A DNA stretch of 49,527 nt from a virus, in the IMG/VR virus record IMGVR_UViG_3300013010_002302, positions 1 through 49,527 of that record. One strand, written 5' to 3'. Below, piece after piece: positions 35,904-43,675 of this stretch. Made by a program: the position numbers and the translations under genes. The notes beneath the pieces were generated by a model. That model saw only the letters and a program-made list of their open reading frames with translations. It searched no databases and was not told where the DNA came from. Within the stretch, counting starts at the first letter, position 1, and each line of letters starts with the position of its first letter.

Positions 35904-36590
35904 ATGTCTATGCATGAATCAACTCAAACTCTCTTACAGAATTTAACAATTAATAGATCAAGTTATAGTAAATTTTCTAAAGAAGAAGTTGATACTACGA
36001 CAATTCAAAAGATACTCGATGCTGCTAACGGCATTACGCCAAGCTTAGGAAACAATTTTCATTATAGAGTTGATCAGTTACCACAAGACGTAAAAGATGC
36101 AATGTATCCATACATGCATAGCGCCTATGCTAATTGTACTCAAGAAACTCAAGATGCATTTGAAAAAGACTGGCTTGCAAAAAGTATAGACGAATGGTAT
36201 AAAGAAGGTATATGTTTTAATCATCAATTTGCAGCACCAGTTGTATTGGCTTATAGTATTCCTGTTCGTATAGACGGGTCATTTAAACCGTGGCAACACC
36301 ATGAATTTAAAACTGGCAAAGATGCTATTTTTATTGCAATTGGAATGAATATGTGGAACACAATTTGTACAGTAGAGGAAATGGGATTAAATAGTTGCTG
36401 TTTAAAAGCATATAACCCTAAGGCACTTGAACAAATTAATGTAGAAACATCTGAAGAATTGCCAGAAGGGTGGAAGTACGAGCCATTTCTTTTCTTATGT
36501 ATCGGAAAAGGTATAACAGTTAAAGGCGATCACAGAGAACACAAACCGAACGGAATTGTTAATTCTTTAAATTTTGCAGTAAAGCAGTAG
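35904..36590 (+). CDS. Nitroreductase-family flavoprotein
   Basis: 228 residues, a normal length for the family. NRSSY at 17-21 is the N-terminal FMN-phosphate loop; GITPSLGNNFHYRV is the next conserved strand/loop; AIGMNMWNTICTVEEMGLNSCCL is the long helix and Gly-rich turn; FLFLCIGKG closes the fold. Members reduce nitro groups, quinones, enones or iodotyrosine-like bonds with NAD(P)H. AGAGGA (35892-35897) precedes the ATG. Its 3' end overlaps the minus-strand SGNH gene by 32 bases. Confidence 0.72.
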   Translation: MSMHESTQTLLQNLTINRSSYSKFSKEEVDTTTIQKILDAANGITPSLGNNFHYRVDQLPQDVKDAMYPYMHSAYANCTQETQDAFEKDWLAKSIDEWYKEGICFNHQFAAPVVLAYSIPVRIDGSFKPWQHHEFKTGKDAIFIAIGMNMWNTICTVEEMGLNSCCLKAYNPKALEQINVETSEELPEGWKYEPFLFLCIGKGITVKGDHREHKPNGIVNSLNFAVKQ

Positions 36591-37158
36591 CAAACTCTTT
36601 ATGCGCTAACACTCCTGGATGACTCTTATCGTTAGCCTGCGGATATTTGTTTTTATAATCATTAAGGCGGATATTTAATATTTCTGTTTTATTCCAGGTA
36701 GGCGCAACAGTAGGATCTATTTGTAAATGATAACGCTTTTTCCCATACAATAAGCTATCAATATGATTGATACGCATATACAAATCATTTAACATGTCAT
36801 AGTCACTATGTAAGTGCTTAAAAAATGCCTTGTCTCTAGCAGTATTGCCTTTGTGATCAACTATAATACCGTTATCGTTAGTTTCGTAATAATGATATCT
36901 ATCTAAATAACTCCAGTGCATAAAAACAATATCACTAGGTTTTAAATCAAAGTTTATAATAGTATGCCAAATTGCTTTGTTACTATATCCACCTTTGCCT
37001 AAATTTATACACTCTAATCCTAATTTGTCAGCTAGTAATTGCGGCCAGGCGTACTTACTAGGTTGAGGAAATATACTGCATTTATTTTTAAAGTCCCATA
37101 CATCGTCAAGGGCAGTGCCTCTTGTAAAGCTACATCCAAAAGCTATAAGTCTACTCAT
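36559..37158 (-). CDS. SGNH hydrolase-like protein (minus strand)
   Basis: 199 residues. LIAFGCS-FTRG with Ser9, INLGKGGYSN, IVFMHWSYLDRY, and D177-KS-H180-PGVLAH. All four SGNH blocks are present, with a standard DxxH, so this copy looks catalytically intact. It is the sixth SGNH gene in the window and the only one not next to a radical SAM gene. Its start overlaps the stop of the sulfotransferase-like gene upstream on the same strand by 8 bases. Confidence 0.72.
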   Translation of the reverse strand: MSRLIAFGCSFTRGTALDDVWDFKNKCSIFPQPSKYAWPQLLADKLGLECINLGKGGYSNKAIWHTIINFDLKPSDIVFMHWSYLDRYHYYETNDNGIIVDHKGNTARDKAFFKHLHSDYDMLNDLYMRINHIDSLLYGKKRYHLQIDPTVAPTWNKTEILNIRLNDYKNKYPQANDKSHPGVLAHKEFATALLQNLKN

Positions 37159-37675
37159 CTAGTAGTCCTATGTTATACTGCCATTCTAAAAACTGTAATT
37201 TTAATTTATTATAATCAACAATTGTGTCTTTGAATGTATACGGGCTTGACATTTTTTGTGTTAGTGCTAGATTAGTATTCCACTCTCCTATAGCAGTAAG
37301 AACATTAATGTTTTCAAGCATATCTTCGTAATATATTGTCACAACTTTATGCCATTGAAATTGTTTACTTTGCATGTCAAAAGTGTCATACCAATTTTTA
37401 GCATATCCTGCACTATCGATTAGGGATTCAATATCTGTTTCTACTTTTATGTTTCGAGAAGTATACGGGCCATATTCTTTTGTGTAACTTGTTATAACTC
37501 TGCTACAAGCCATATTCCACCAATTACGCCTTTTATTGTTAATAAATATCCAGTTAGAAGGGTCATTTGGTATCCATAGTTCTTGACAATGCTTACAATC
37601 TATGTTATTATTACGTAAGTAAGATGTTATAATATGACTGCCTGTTCGTCCCGGAGTTTTTATTATGTATTTCAT
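37151..37675 (-). CDS. Sulfotransferase-like P-loop protein (minus strand)
   Basis: 174 residues. The N-terminal KTPGRTGSHIITSYL (6-20) is the phosphosulfate-binding loop pattern of sulfotransferases after a short strand. The region VTIYYEDMLENI fits the strand and acidic loop near the C-terminus of small members. It is short for the family (usual 250 or more), so it may be a minimal or degenerate form, or another P-loop kinase-like enzyme. It is the first gene of a two-gene minus-strand unit. Confidence 0.5.
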   Translation of the reverse strand: MKYIIKTPGRTGSHIITSYLRNNNIDCKHCQELWIPNDPSNWIFINNKRRNWWNMACSRVITSYTKEYGPYTSRNIKVETDIESLIDSAGYAKNWYDTFDMQSKQFQWHKVVTIYYEDMLENINVLTAIGEWNTNLALTQKMSSPYTFKDTIVDYNKLKLQFLEWQYNIGLLDE

Positions 37676-37679
37676 ACAA

Positions 37680-37687
37680 TATTTATA
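37680..37687 (-). promoter_or_regulatory. Candidate late promoter on the minus strand, TATAAATA
   Basis: The plus-strand bases TATTTATA read TATAAATA on the minus strand, an exact T4-type late element, four bases before the ATG that ends at 37675. A transcript would start at or inside the start codon, so this is either a leaderless start or a chance match in AT-rich DNA. Confidence 0.25.
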
Positions 37688-37696
37688 AAGGTTACA

Positions 37697-37719
37697 ATGA
37701 CTGAATATTTAAAATGGAG
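37697..37719 (+). repeat. Copy A of a 23-base direct repeat (duplicated gene start)
   Basis: These bases match 38278-38300, the start of a radical SAM gene, at 22 of 23 positions. Both begin with ATGACTGAA and read MTExLKW. Copy A opens a 17-codon frame (37697-37750) ending in TAA, preceded by AAAGG (37687-37691). It looks like a displaced gene start left behind when the intervening SDR-like gene was placed between the copies. Confidence 0.75.
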
Positions 37720-37730
37720 ATTTTTTAAAA

Positions 37731-38285
37731 TTGATTATAACAGGAAATAAAGATACTGGCCTAGCAGGAGAATTGTTTACAATATATCCTAGCGCAGTAT
37801 TTTGTAGCAGGAGTACTGATTTTGAATTAACAAAGATTCAAGATCAAGAAAGAGTTGCAGAACTTTGTTTAGACCACGATATTATTATAAATTGTTCAGC
37901 ACTTTGGAGATTTGAACAAACTAACTTACTAGACGCGATTTACAAAAAGTGTGTTAAGCATAATCATAGTCCTCATATAATTTGTATTGGTAGTACAACT
38001 GATCGTGTTAAGAACGGCAAACCTTGGCGATATAATGCAGAAAAGAAAGCATTACGAGACTATTCAAATACACTTTCTTTAGGCGGAGTATGGGATCAGT
38101 ATCCTAAAATTAGTTATGTTAGCTTTGGCACATTATCAAACAATCAAGAAAAACATCCTAACCGAAAATGTTTAAACATAAACGAAGCCGCTGAGTATAT
38201 AAAATGGGTAATTGACCAGCCGACATATGTTAATATAAATGAAATAAGTATAGATCCTATGCAAGATGAGAAATGGTATGACTGA
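37731..38285 (+). CDS. SDR-like (NAD(P)-dependent) protein, TTG start
   Basis: 184 residues. The frame opens only at 37713 and has no ATG before residue 1; TTG at 37731 starts MIITGNKDTGLAGEL, a shortened nucleotide-binding loop. IIINCSA stands at the NNAG position, IGSTTD supplies the catalytic Ser, and Y101-NAE-K105 is the YxxxK pair; VSFGT follows. It is short for the family (about 250), with the C-terminal substrate region reduced. GGAG (37716-37719) could serve the TTG start. It may act on a sugar or keto intermediate. Confidence 0.55.
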   Translation: MIITGNKDTGLAGELFTIYPSAVFCSRSTDFELTKIQDQERVAELCLDHDIIINCSALWRFEQTNLLDAIYKKCVKHNHSPHIICIGSTTDRVKNGKPWRYNAEKKALRDYSNTLSLGGVWDQYPKISYVSFGTLSNNQEKHPNRKCLNINEAAEYIKWVIDQPTYVNINEISIDPMQDEKWYD

Positions 38286-38300
38286 AGATTTAAAATGGAG
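38278..38300 (+). repeat. Copy B of the 23-base direct repeat
   Basis: Start of the radical SAM gene, matching 37697-37719 with a single T/G difference at the tenth base. The distance between copies is 581 bases and holds exactly one gene. Confidence 0.75.
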
Positions 38301-39393
38301 TAATTATGATTTTTCAAAGATACCCTTCGACGATATCGTTAGTGTTGGTCAGCGTACTTTGTTGTACCGTGACTTATTTACTATTAGCTGGTTACTTGGC
38401 CGCTTCTGTAACTACAAATGCTCCTACTGTTGGCCTTATGCCCGCAGTGATCGTAAAGACCACCGTCCTACCGAACTATGTTTAAAAACAATAGATGAAA
38501 TAAAAAGACAAGCTCGCGGAAACGGATTTAACAGTTTCCATTTTAGTTTAAGTGGTGGTGAGCCTACCTTTCATCCAGGCTACCTTGACATACTAAAACA
38601 TCTTGCTGATGATGTAGGTAGCACTAATTATACTAGTGTACACATGACAACAAACATGTCTCGCAATATGAAGTGGCACGAAGAATATGTCGAAGCAGTT
38701 AAACCATTCCACCGGGCAAGTATTACAGCAAGTTTGCATACAGAACATGTAAACAGTATTGAGAAAATGCAAGACTTTGCAGACAAATTAATCTTCTGTC
38801 AAGAACACGATGTACAAGTTACAATTAATATGGTAATGGTACCAGACTGGTTTGAAAGAGATTGGGAGAACGCATTGTTCTTTCATAATCAAGGTATAAA
38901 TGTAACGCTAAAACCGCAAAGCGACCCTACAGCAAGTCGGGTAGTAGATGGGTATAAACCAGAAGACTTAAAAAAGTTATACAATGGCATGCCACAAATG
39001 GCGTATACCGAAGTTAAGCGTAAATGGAATAATCGTCCAAAACAAAACTTTGATTTACCTCCGAACACACATGGATCAAACGACAAAAGTGTTCCTTGGC
39101 ACATGGCAGTAGAATTAGAAGATTCGAAAGGCGATAAGTATTATATAGACCAAGCAGAACGGTTTAATGCCTTTAATTTTAATAACTTTGAAGGATGGAA
39201 TTGTAACGCAGGATATAGTGGCATTATTATACGAGAGCCTGACGGTTCAGTAAAACGAAGTTATTCTTGTCACGATGTGCCTCTTGGCAATATCGAAACA
39301 GGGTTTCAGTTGTTTAAAGCACCTAAGACTTGTATAACTAAAAGCTGCGTAAGTAGTGCCGACTCAAAGATTCCAAAGAGGAAAATTACTTAA
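38278..39393 (+). CDS. Radical SAM protein with C-terminal auxiliary module (four Cys)
   Basis: 371 residues from the ATG at 38278; this start is supported by the duplicated copy at 37697, and an in-frame ATG at 38266 would add four residues. Core C44-NYK-C48-SY-C51; SGGEP with GGEP at 93-96; ITASLHTEH. C-terminal module C309 (GWNCN), C331 (SYSCHD), C352 and C357, parallel to the protein at 21780 except that its fifth cysteine is Ser here. AAGAGG near the 3' end precedes the next gene. Confidence 0.84.
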   Translation: MTEDLKWSNYDFSKIPFDDIVSVGQRTLLYRDLFTISWLLGRFCNYKCSYCWPYARSDRKDHRPTELCLKTIDEIKRQARGNGFNSFHFSLSGGEPTFHPGYLDILKHLADDVGSTNYTSVHMTTNMSRNMKWHEEYVEAVKPFHRASITASLHTEHVNSIEKMQDFADKLIFCQEHDVQVTINMVMVPDWFERDWENALFFHNQGINVTLKPQSDPTASRVVDGYKPEDLKKLYNGMPQMAYTEVKRKWNNRPKQNFDLPPNTHGSNDKSVPWHMAVELEDSKGDKYYIDQAERFNAFNFNNFEGWNCNAGYSGIIIREPDGSVKRSYSCHDVPLGNIETGFQLFKAPKTCITKSCVSSADSKIPKRKIT

Positions 39394-40094
39394 TGCTTTA
39401 TCATAACAAAGATAAAACTATGTCAGTTGATATTGATATACCAGATACTTATAATAGTGTTTGTGTCAATATGAGCGGCGGCGCTGACAGTGCAATTTTA
39501 TTTTTTATGATTGCAAAGTATATAAAAGAGTATAAACCTAATATTAGATTATCTGTTGCAACCTTAAATGAAGCTAACAAAAACTACTATATGGGTAAAA
39601 ATACTAGAGACATTATAGACTTCGTAATTAAAGAATTAGATTTTAAAAACTTTGATACTCACTACATTTATTATGCAGAGAAGCAATCACGAGAAGTAAT
39701 AGATAATTTTATAGCTAAAATGATTTCTAGTAATATAATTGATCTATTTATAGGAGGCACTTCAATGCCTCCTCTGTGTGAAGGACCAGCACTAGCAGAA
39801 GTAGAAGGTAAAGAAGTAGATATTAAAGAACATTCAAATGCACAAATAACGCATGATGAAAGAGATTCTCTGCCCATATGGAATTCGAAAAAAACTATGT
39901 ATAAGCCTTTTGTAAGAATTGACAAAAGTTTTATTGCAGATATGTATTACTTACACAACTTACAAGACACAATGTTTCCTAAAACTAAAAGTTGTACAAC
40001 TTTAGCAACTAATCATATGTTTGTAGGAGACTTCGACCATTGCGGGAAATGTTGGTGGTGCCTTGAACGAAAATGGGCATTTGGAAAACTATAA
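39393..40094 (+). CDS. QueC-like PP-loop ATPase 2
   Basis: 233 residues. SGGADS at 28-33; zinc-type ligands C201, C217, C220 and C223 in HCGKCWWCLERKWAFG, nearly the same C-terminal block as the copy at 33184 (HCGKCWFCLERSYAFG). The middle sequences differ strongly, so the two are old paralogues or separate acquisitions and may act on different carboxylates. TAATG overlap with the gene before it. The last codons (FGKL, stop) are duplicated just downstream. Confidence 0.7.
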   Translation: MLYHNKDKTMSVDIDIPDTYNSVCVNMSGGADSAILFFMIAKYIKEYKPNIRLSVATLNEANKNYYMGKNTRDIIDFVIKELDFKNFDTHYIYYAEKQSREVIDNFIAKMISSNIIDLFIGGTSMPPLCEGPALAEVEGKEVDIKEHSNAQITHDERDSLPIWNSKKTMYKPFVRIDKSFIADMYYLHNLQDTMFPKTKSCTTLATNHMFVGDFDHCGKCWWCLERKWAFGKL

Positions 40095-40116
40095 TGAATT
40101 TTGGAAAACTATAATG
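40080..40116 (+). repeat. Tandem duplication of a stop/start junction, 17-base match, 20-base period
   Basis: TTTGGAAAACTATAATG occurs at 40080-40096 and again at 40100-40116. Each copy holds the end of the QueC-like frame (stop TAA) overlapping an ATG. The first ATG (40094) opens a six-codon frame, MNFGKL then stop; the second (40114) is the start of the B12-type radical SAM gene. Confidence 0.85.
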
Positions 40117-41616
40117 GATATAGCCTTAGTAGCAATACCTAGATTAAACATTGATGCACCTCCGATGGGTATAGCATCTATTAAAGGCAGTGTTGTGGCA
40201 GGCGGATATACTGCAAAATGTTTTGATACAAATATTAACTTATACCATTCAGTGGGATTTGACACTTGGTTGGAATTAGATAATTATTTTCAAACTGATT
40301 TGCGATATACCGGAACAAGTCTAGACGGCGCCGGCAGCAGAGAAATAAATTTTATTAACATTGTACAAAAGCGTAAAAAAGAACTACAATGTTATAATGA
40401 ATATAGCAACTTTTTAGAAACAGAAATTAAAAAAATCTTAGAACATAAACCTGAATGGATCGGAATAAGTGTATTCAGTGTTAATAGTGTTATTAGTACA
40501 GTTAATTTTCTTGCACTATTAAAAGAGATAAACCCTGATCAAAAAGTTATTGCAGGCGGCATGGGACTAAGTAGTTTTGGTCTCGGCGGAAATAGCAACT
40601 TTGGCGAATTCCTTGTTAACGAAAATTTAATTACTACATATATTAGCGGCGAAGGTGAATTGGCAATCATTGATCTATTAAAAGACGGCAAGGAGTCTAA
40701 ACTTACTCCGCAAATAAATGATCTTAATAGTTTAGCATTTCCAATGTACGATGACTTTGATTTAAGTTTATATCCCGGAAAAGAAAATATGGTTTACATT
40801 ACAGGTAGTAGAGGCTGTGTAAGAGCTTGTACATTCTGTGATATTAATAGTTTATGGAAAAAATTTAGATATCGATCAGGCGATAATATTGCTGCTGAAA
40901 TATTAGACGGATATAAAAAATATAATACTACAGATTTTTACTTTACTGATAGTTTAATTAATGGTAATATGAAAGAATTTGTAAAACTATTAGATACTAT
41001 AATTGATTACAAAGAGCAAGGATTATTACCTGATGAATTAATGTTCGGCGGACAATTTATAGCAAGGCCTAGAGCTAGATTTCCAGAAGAGTACTATGCA
41101 AAGATGCAAGCAGCTGGCGTTTATAATATTAGTGTAGGAATGGAGTCGGGTAGTGATCGAGTGTTAGCTGACATGCGCAAAGGAACTACTAGAGACGACC
41201 ACGACTATATGATGCAAATGTTGCAAAAGTATGGCATACGAATTAACTTGCTTATGTTAATAGGATATCCGACTGAAACAGAAGAAGACTTTCAAGCTAC
41301 ACTTGATATGATAAAAGACTACAAGCGTTATAGTGATAGTGGAATAATTTGGGGAATTGTGTTAGGAAAAACTATGGTAGTTCTACCTAATACTCCTATT
41401 GCCGACAACGCCGATCATTGGAGTATAGCATATGACAATACAGGCAATTGGTTTAGCAAAACAAATGATACATTAACATACCATGAAAGAGTTAAAAGAC
41501 GTATGCGAGCAGGTAGACTTTGTGAAGAATTAGGATATGTTATTAAGAGCCAAATTGTTACTGTTAATAGTTTGCATGAAATAGTTACGCAGGGTGGTTA
41601 TGATTCGATTTCCTAA
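40114..41616 (+). CDS. B12-binding-type radical SAM protein, paralogue of 24836
   Basis: 500 residues from the ATG at 40114, which makes MDIALVAIPRLNIDAPPMG align with the start of its paralogue; a TTG at 40063 gives an unsupported extension. Cobalamin-domain signals: WIGISVFSVNSV, VIAGGMGLSSFG, TYISGEGELAI; again no DxHxxG. Core GSRGC235-VRA-C239-TF-C242, then FTDSLING, ISVGMESGSD, LMLIGYPTETEEDFQAT. More typical of the family than the copy at 24836 in the GMESGSD motif. Confidence 0.86.
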   Translation: MDIALVAIPRLNIDAPPMGIASIKGSVVAGGYTAKCFDTNINLYHSVGFDTWLELDNYFQTDLRYTGTSLDGAGSREINFINIVQKRKKELQCYNEYSNFLETEIKKILEHKPEWIGISVFSVNSVISTVNFLALLKEINPDQKVIAGGMGLSSFGLGGNSNFGEFLVNENLITTYISGEGELAIIDLLKDGKESKLTPQINDLNSLAFPMYDDFDLSLYPGKENMVYITGSRGCVRACTFCDINSLWKKFRYRSGDNIAAEILDGYKKYNTTDFYFTDSLINGNMKEFVKLLDTIIDYKEQGLLPDELMFGGQFIARPRARFPEEYYAKMQAAGVYNISVGMESGSDRVLADMRKGTTRDDHDYMMQMLQKYGIRINLLMLIGYPTETEEDFQATLDMIKDYKRYSDSGIIWGIVLGKTMVVLPNTPIADNADHWSIAYDNTGNWFSKTNDTLTYHERVKRRMRAGRLCEELGYVIKSQIVTVNSLHEIVTQGGYDSIS

Positions 41617-42085
41617 ACCTTATAAAATAGAAGAATTGCAAAATACTCTTCCTAAGAAACTTTCGCATATAAAAGAAGATGCTAAAGTTAAATTTATTAA
41701 AGAAGTAATGTTTCTTTATAGATTATCTGATGATTTTGGATATATTAATTTTGAACAAAGTACATATGATGGCATAGATGTTAAGATTGTTTATACTCCG
41801 TTACCGATTAAGATAGAACTTAAACGACTAATACATGATGTAATGGAGAAATGGTTTTTTAGTAATTTAGAAAAAAATGAAAATGTATATTTTTATAGGT
41901 TTATAAATTTATTTAGATCTGAATTAACGCAAGAAGAATGGAAAGATGTTGATTTCCATTTAAGAACAACTAATGAATTAGTACTTGGCGAAAATTATAA
42001 ACAATACGCTGACTATAGAAAAAAACTAGATGAAATTGACATTTTGCTACAGGATGAAAACTTTAGTGCAAAGGAAAATTATTAA
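41600..42085 (+). CDS. Hypothetical protein, 161 aa
   Basis: Not recognised. The ATG at 41600 is preferred to a GTG at 41594 because AGGG (41591-41594) sits five bases before it. The protein is charged and helical, with a run LFRSELTQEEWKDVDFHLR and a C-terminal acidic helix. No cysteine cluster, signal peptide or membrane segment. It overlaps the B12-type gene by 17 bases and the next radical SAM gene by one, so it is part of the same translational chain and could be a partner protein. Confidence 0.55.
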   Translation: MIRFPKPYKIEELQNTLPKKLSHIKEDAKVKFIKEVMFLYRLSDDFGYINFEQSTYDGIDVKIVYTPLPIKIELKRLIHDVMEKWFFSNLEKNENVYFYRFINLFRSELTQEEWKDVDFHLRTTNELVLGENYKQYADYRKKLDEIDILLQDENFSAKENY

Positions 42086-43131
42086 TGTATGATTACGAAT
42101 CACTATATGGCATTCATTTAGAATTTACTAGTAGATGTAATTTATTGTGTCCGCAATGTGCAAGAGTTAAAGATGGCGCAGTTAATCCAGACCTTCCGTT
42201 AGAAAACATGTCACTAGACACAGTTCAAAAGATTTTCGACGAAATGGGTAATAAAATACAATATGTTCATCTATGTGGCAACTATGGAGACTTTGTTGCA
42301 TATCCACATGCACTTGAAGCAATAGATATTATAACACAAAGCGGTGTAGATTTTATTAAAATTTATACAAATGGCAGTGCAAGGACTAAAGAGTTTTGGA
42401 TAGAACTTGCAGACAAATTATCTAATGATCGAGGACAAATAGTTTTTAGTATTGATGGGCTTGATGATACAAATCATTTATATAGAGTTAACAGCAATTT
42501 TCAAAAAATTATGCATAATGCAAAAGCATTTATTGATGCAGGCGGCACAGCAATATGGGAGTGGTTGCCTTTTGAACACAACGAACACCAAGTTGAAGAC
42601 GCCGCAAAAATGGCGCAACGATTGGGCTTTAGTGAATTTATACTTAAAAAGAATCCTAGATTTAATCCTATTAACAACGGTGAGCATTACACATTAAAGC
42701 CTAGTACCAAGTATGTACACAAAGGAGTTGAACGACAGGAGAGACAGATATTAGGAGAGACACAGCAGTTAACACCTACATTGTTTCCTATATCTTGTAA
42801 GTATAACGCTCGCAAACTAATTTTTATAGATTTCCAAGGATATCTATTACCTTGTTGCTGGCACGGTAATAGATTTAATCCTGATAGTAAATCAGGAACT
42901 AATGAGTTTCAAAAAATTATGGAAGGATATGATCCTAAGATTTTTAATGTTAATTACTATTCAATTGAACAGATTTTAAATAATGAATGGTATAAAAAAG
43001 ATATAGACTATACAATTAAAATTTTAAATACTTGTCGTAAACATTGTACATTAGGAAACAAAATGTCTAATAAGGATAATCGAATACAACATATCTTTAA
43101 AGATACTATAGATTTAGAGCCCTGGGAATAA
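42085..43131 (+). CDS. Radical SAM protein with C-terminal SPASM-like module
   Basis: 348 residues. C18-NLL-C22-PQ-C25-ARVKDG; C64-GNYGDF in place of GGEP; FSIDGLDDTNHLYRVNSNF. Auxiliary ligands I-S-C238-K, LP-C257-C258-W, C317 and C321. Closest to the protein at 17554, including a shared FEHNxHQV motif. AAAGGA (42070-42075) precedes the ATG. Confidence 0.86.
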   Translation: MYDYESLYGIHLEFTSRCNLLCPQCARVKDGAVNPDLPLENMSLDTVQKIFDEMGNKIQYVHLCGNYGDFVAYPHALEAIDIITQSGVDFIKIYTNGSARTKEFWIELADKLSNDRGQIVFSIDGLDDTNHLYRVNSNFQKIMHNAKAFIDAGGTAIWEWLPFEHNEHQVEDAAKMAQRLGFSEFILKKNPRFNPINNGEHYTLKPSTKYVHKGVERQERQILGETQQLTPTLFPISCKYNARKLIFIDFQGYLLPCCWHGNRFNPDSKSGTNEFQKIMEGYDPKIFNVNYYSIEQILNNEWYKKDIDYTIKILNTCRKHCTLGNKMSNKDNRIQHIFKDTIDLEPWE

Positions 43132-43135
43132 CAGT

Positions 43136-43675
43136 ATGGTATTACCTATTGAAAAATTAGATTATTATGTAGATCATAAAGAATTACAAGAAACAGTTAT
43201 TGAGTTTTTATATAGATATCATTGGGACAAAAGCAATCAGCTGTGCCTTTTAAATACTCCAGATGTTTCTCCTGGCGATCCGTATCAAGGAATTGGTCAT
43301 GTTAACGAGCCTAGTTATCCTGCATTTGGATACAAAGAAGGCGATTTTAGTGTTTTCCATCCAGACTACGAAGATACAATATTAGGAAAGTTGTACAAAG
43401 AATTTCCATTGCCGGTTTGTAGAATGAGAATATTACGGGTGCCTGCAAAACGCTGCTACACAATGCATGTAGATGGTGATACACATAGATATCATTTTGC
43501 TGTTATTAGCAATGATGCTGCTTTTTTTGTGTTCCAAAACCAAAAAAGCATACAATCTATCCCATGTGACGGTCATGCATATAAAGTACATGTAAAAGAA
43601 CCACATACATTTGTTAATACAAATTCTGACTTTGATAGAATACATTTAGTTTTAGATGCTGCACCCAAAGAATAA
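43136..43675 (+). CDS. Aspartyl/asparaginyl-hydroxylase-like 2-oxoglutarate oxygenase
   Basis: 179 residues. H111-V-D113 and H157 make the Fe(II) facial triad and R168, eleven residues after the distal His, the 2-oxoglutarate salt bridge; R118-Y-H120 and RIHLVLD are further hallmarks of the Asp/Asn beta-hydroxylase family. This is a much cleaner match than the oxygenase at 28020. Members hydroxylate Asp, Asn, Pro or Arg in peptides or free amino acids. It lies four bases after a SPASM-type radical SAM gene. Confidence 0.72.
   Translation: MVLPIEKLDYYVDHKELQETVIEFLYRYHWDKSNQLCLLNTPDVSPGDPYQGIGHVNEPSYPAFGYKEGDFSVFHPDYEDTILGKLYKEFPLPVCRMRILRVPAKRCYTMHVDGDTHRYHFAVISNDAAFFVFQNQKSIQSIPCDGHAYKVHVKEPHTFVNTNSDFDRIHLVLDAAPKE

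Noticed and set aside
36559-36590. Terminator between convergent genes
   Set aside because: The genes overlap by 32 bases and I see no stem followed by a T run there.
33184-40094. A complete deazaguanine DNA-modification pathway
   Set aside because: QueC-like proteins are present, but no FolE, QueD, transglycosylase or QueE-sized radical SAM protein is recognisable in the window.
40063-40113. N-terminal extension of the B12-type gene from a TTG
   Set aside because: The added residues are a frame-shifted reading of the previous gene's end and the duplicated junction; the paralogue at 24836 supports the ATG at 40114.
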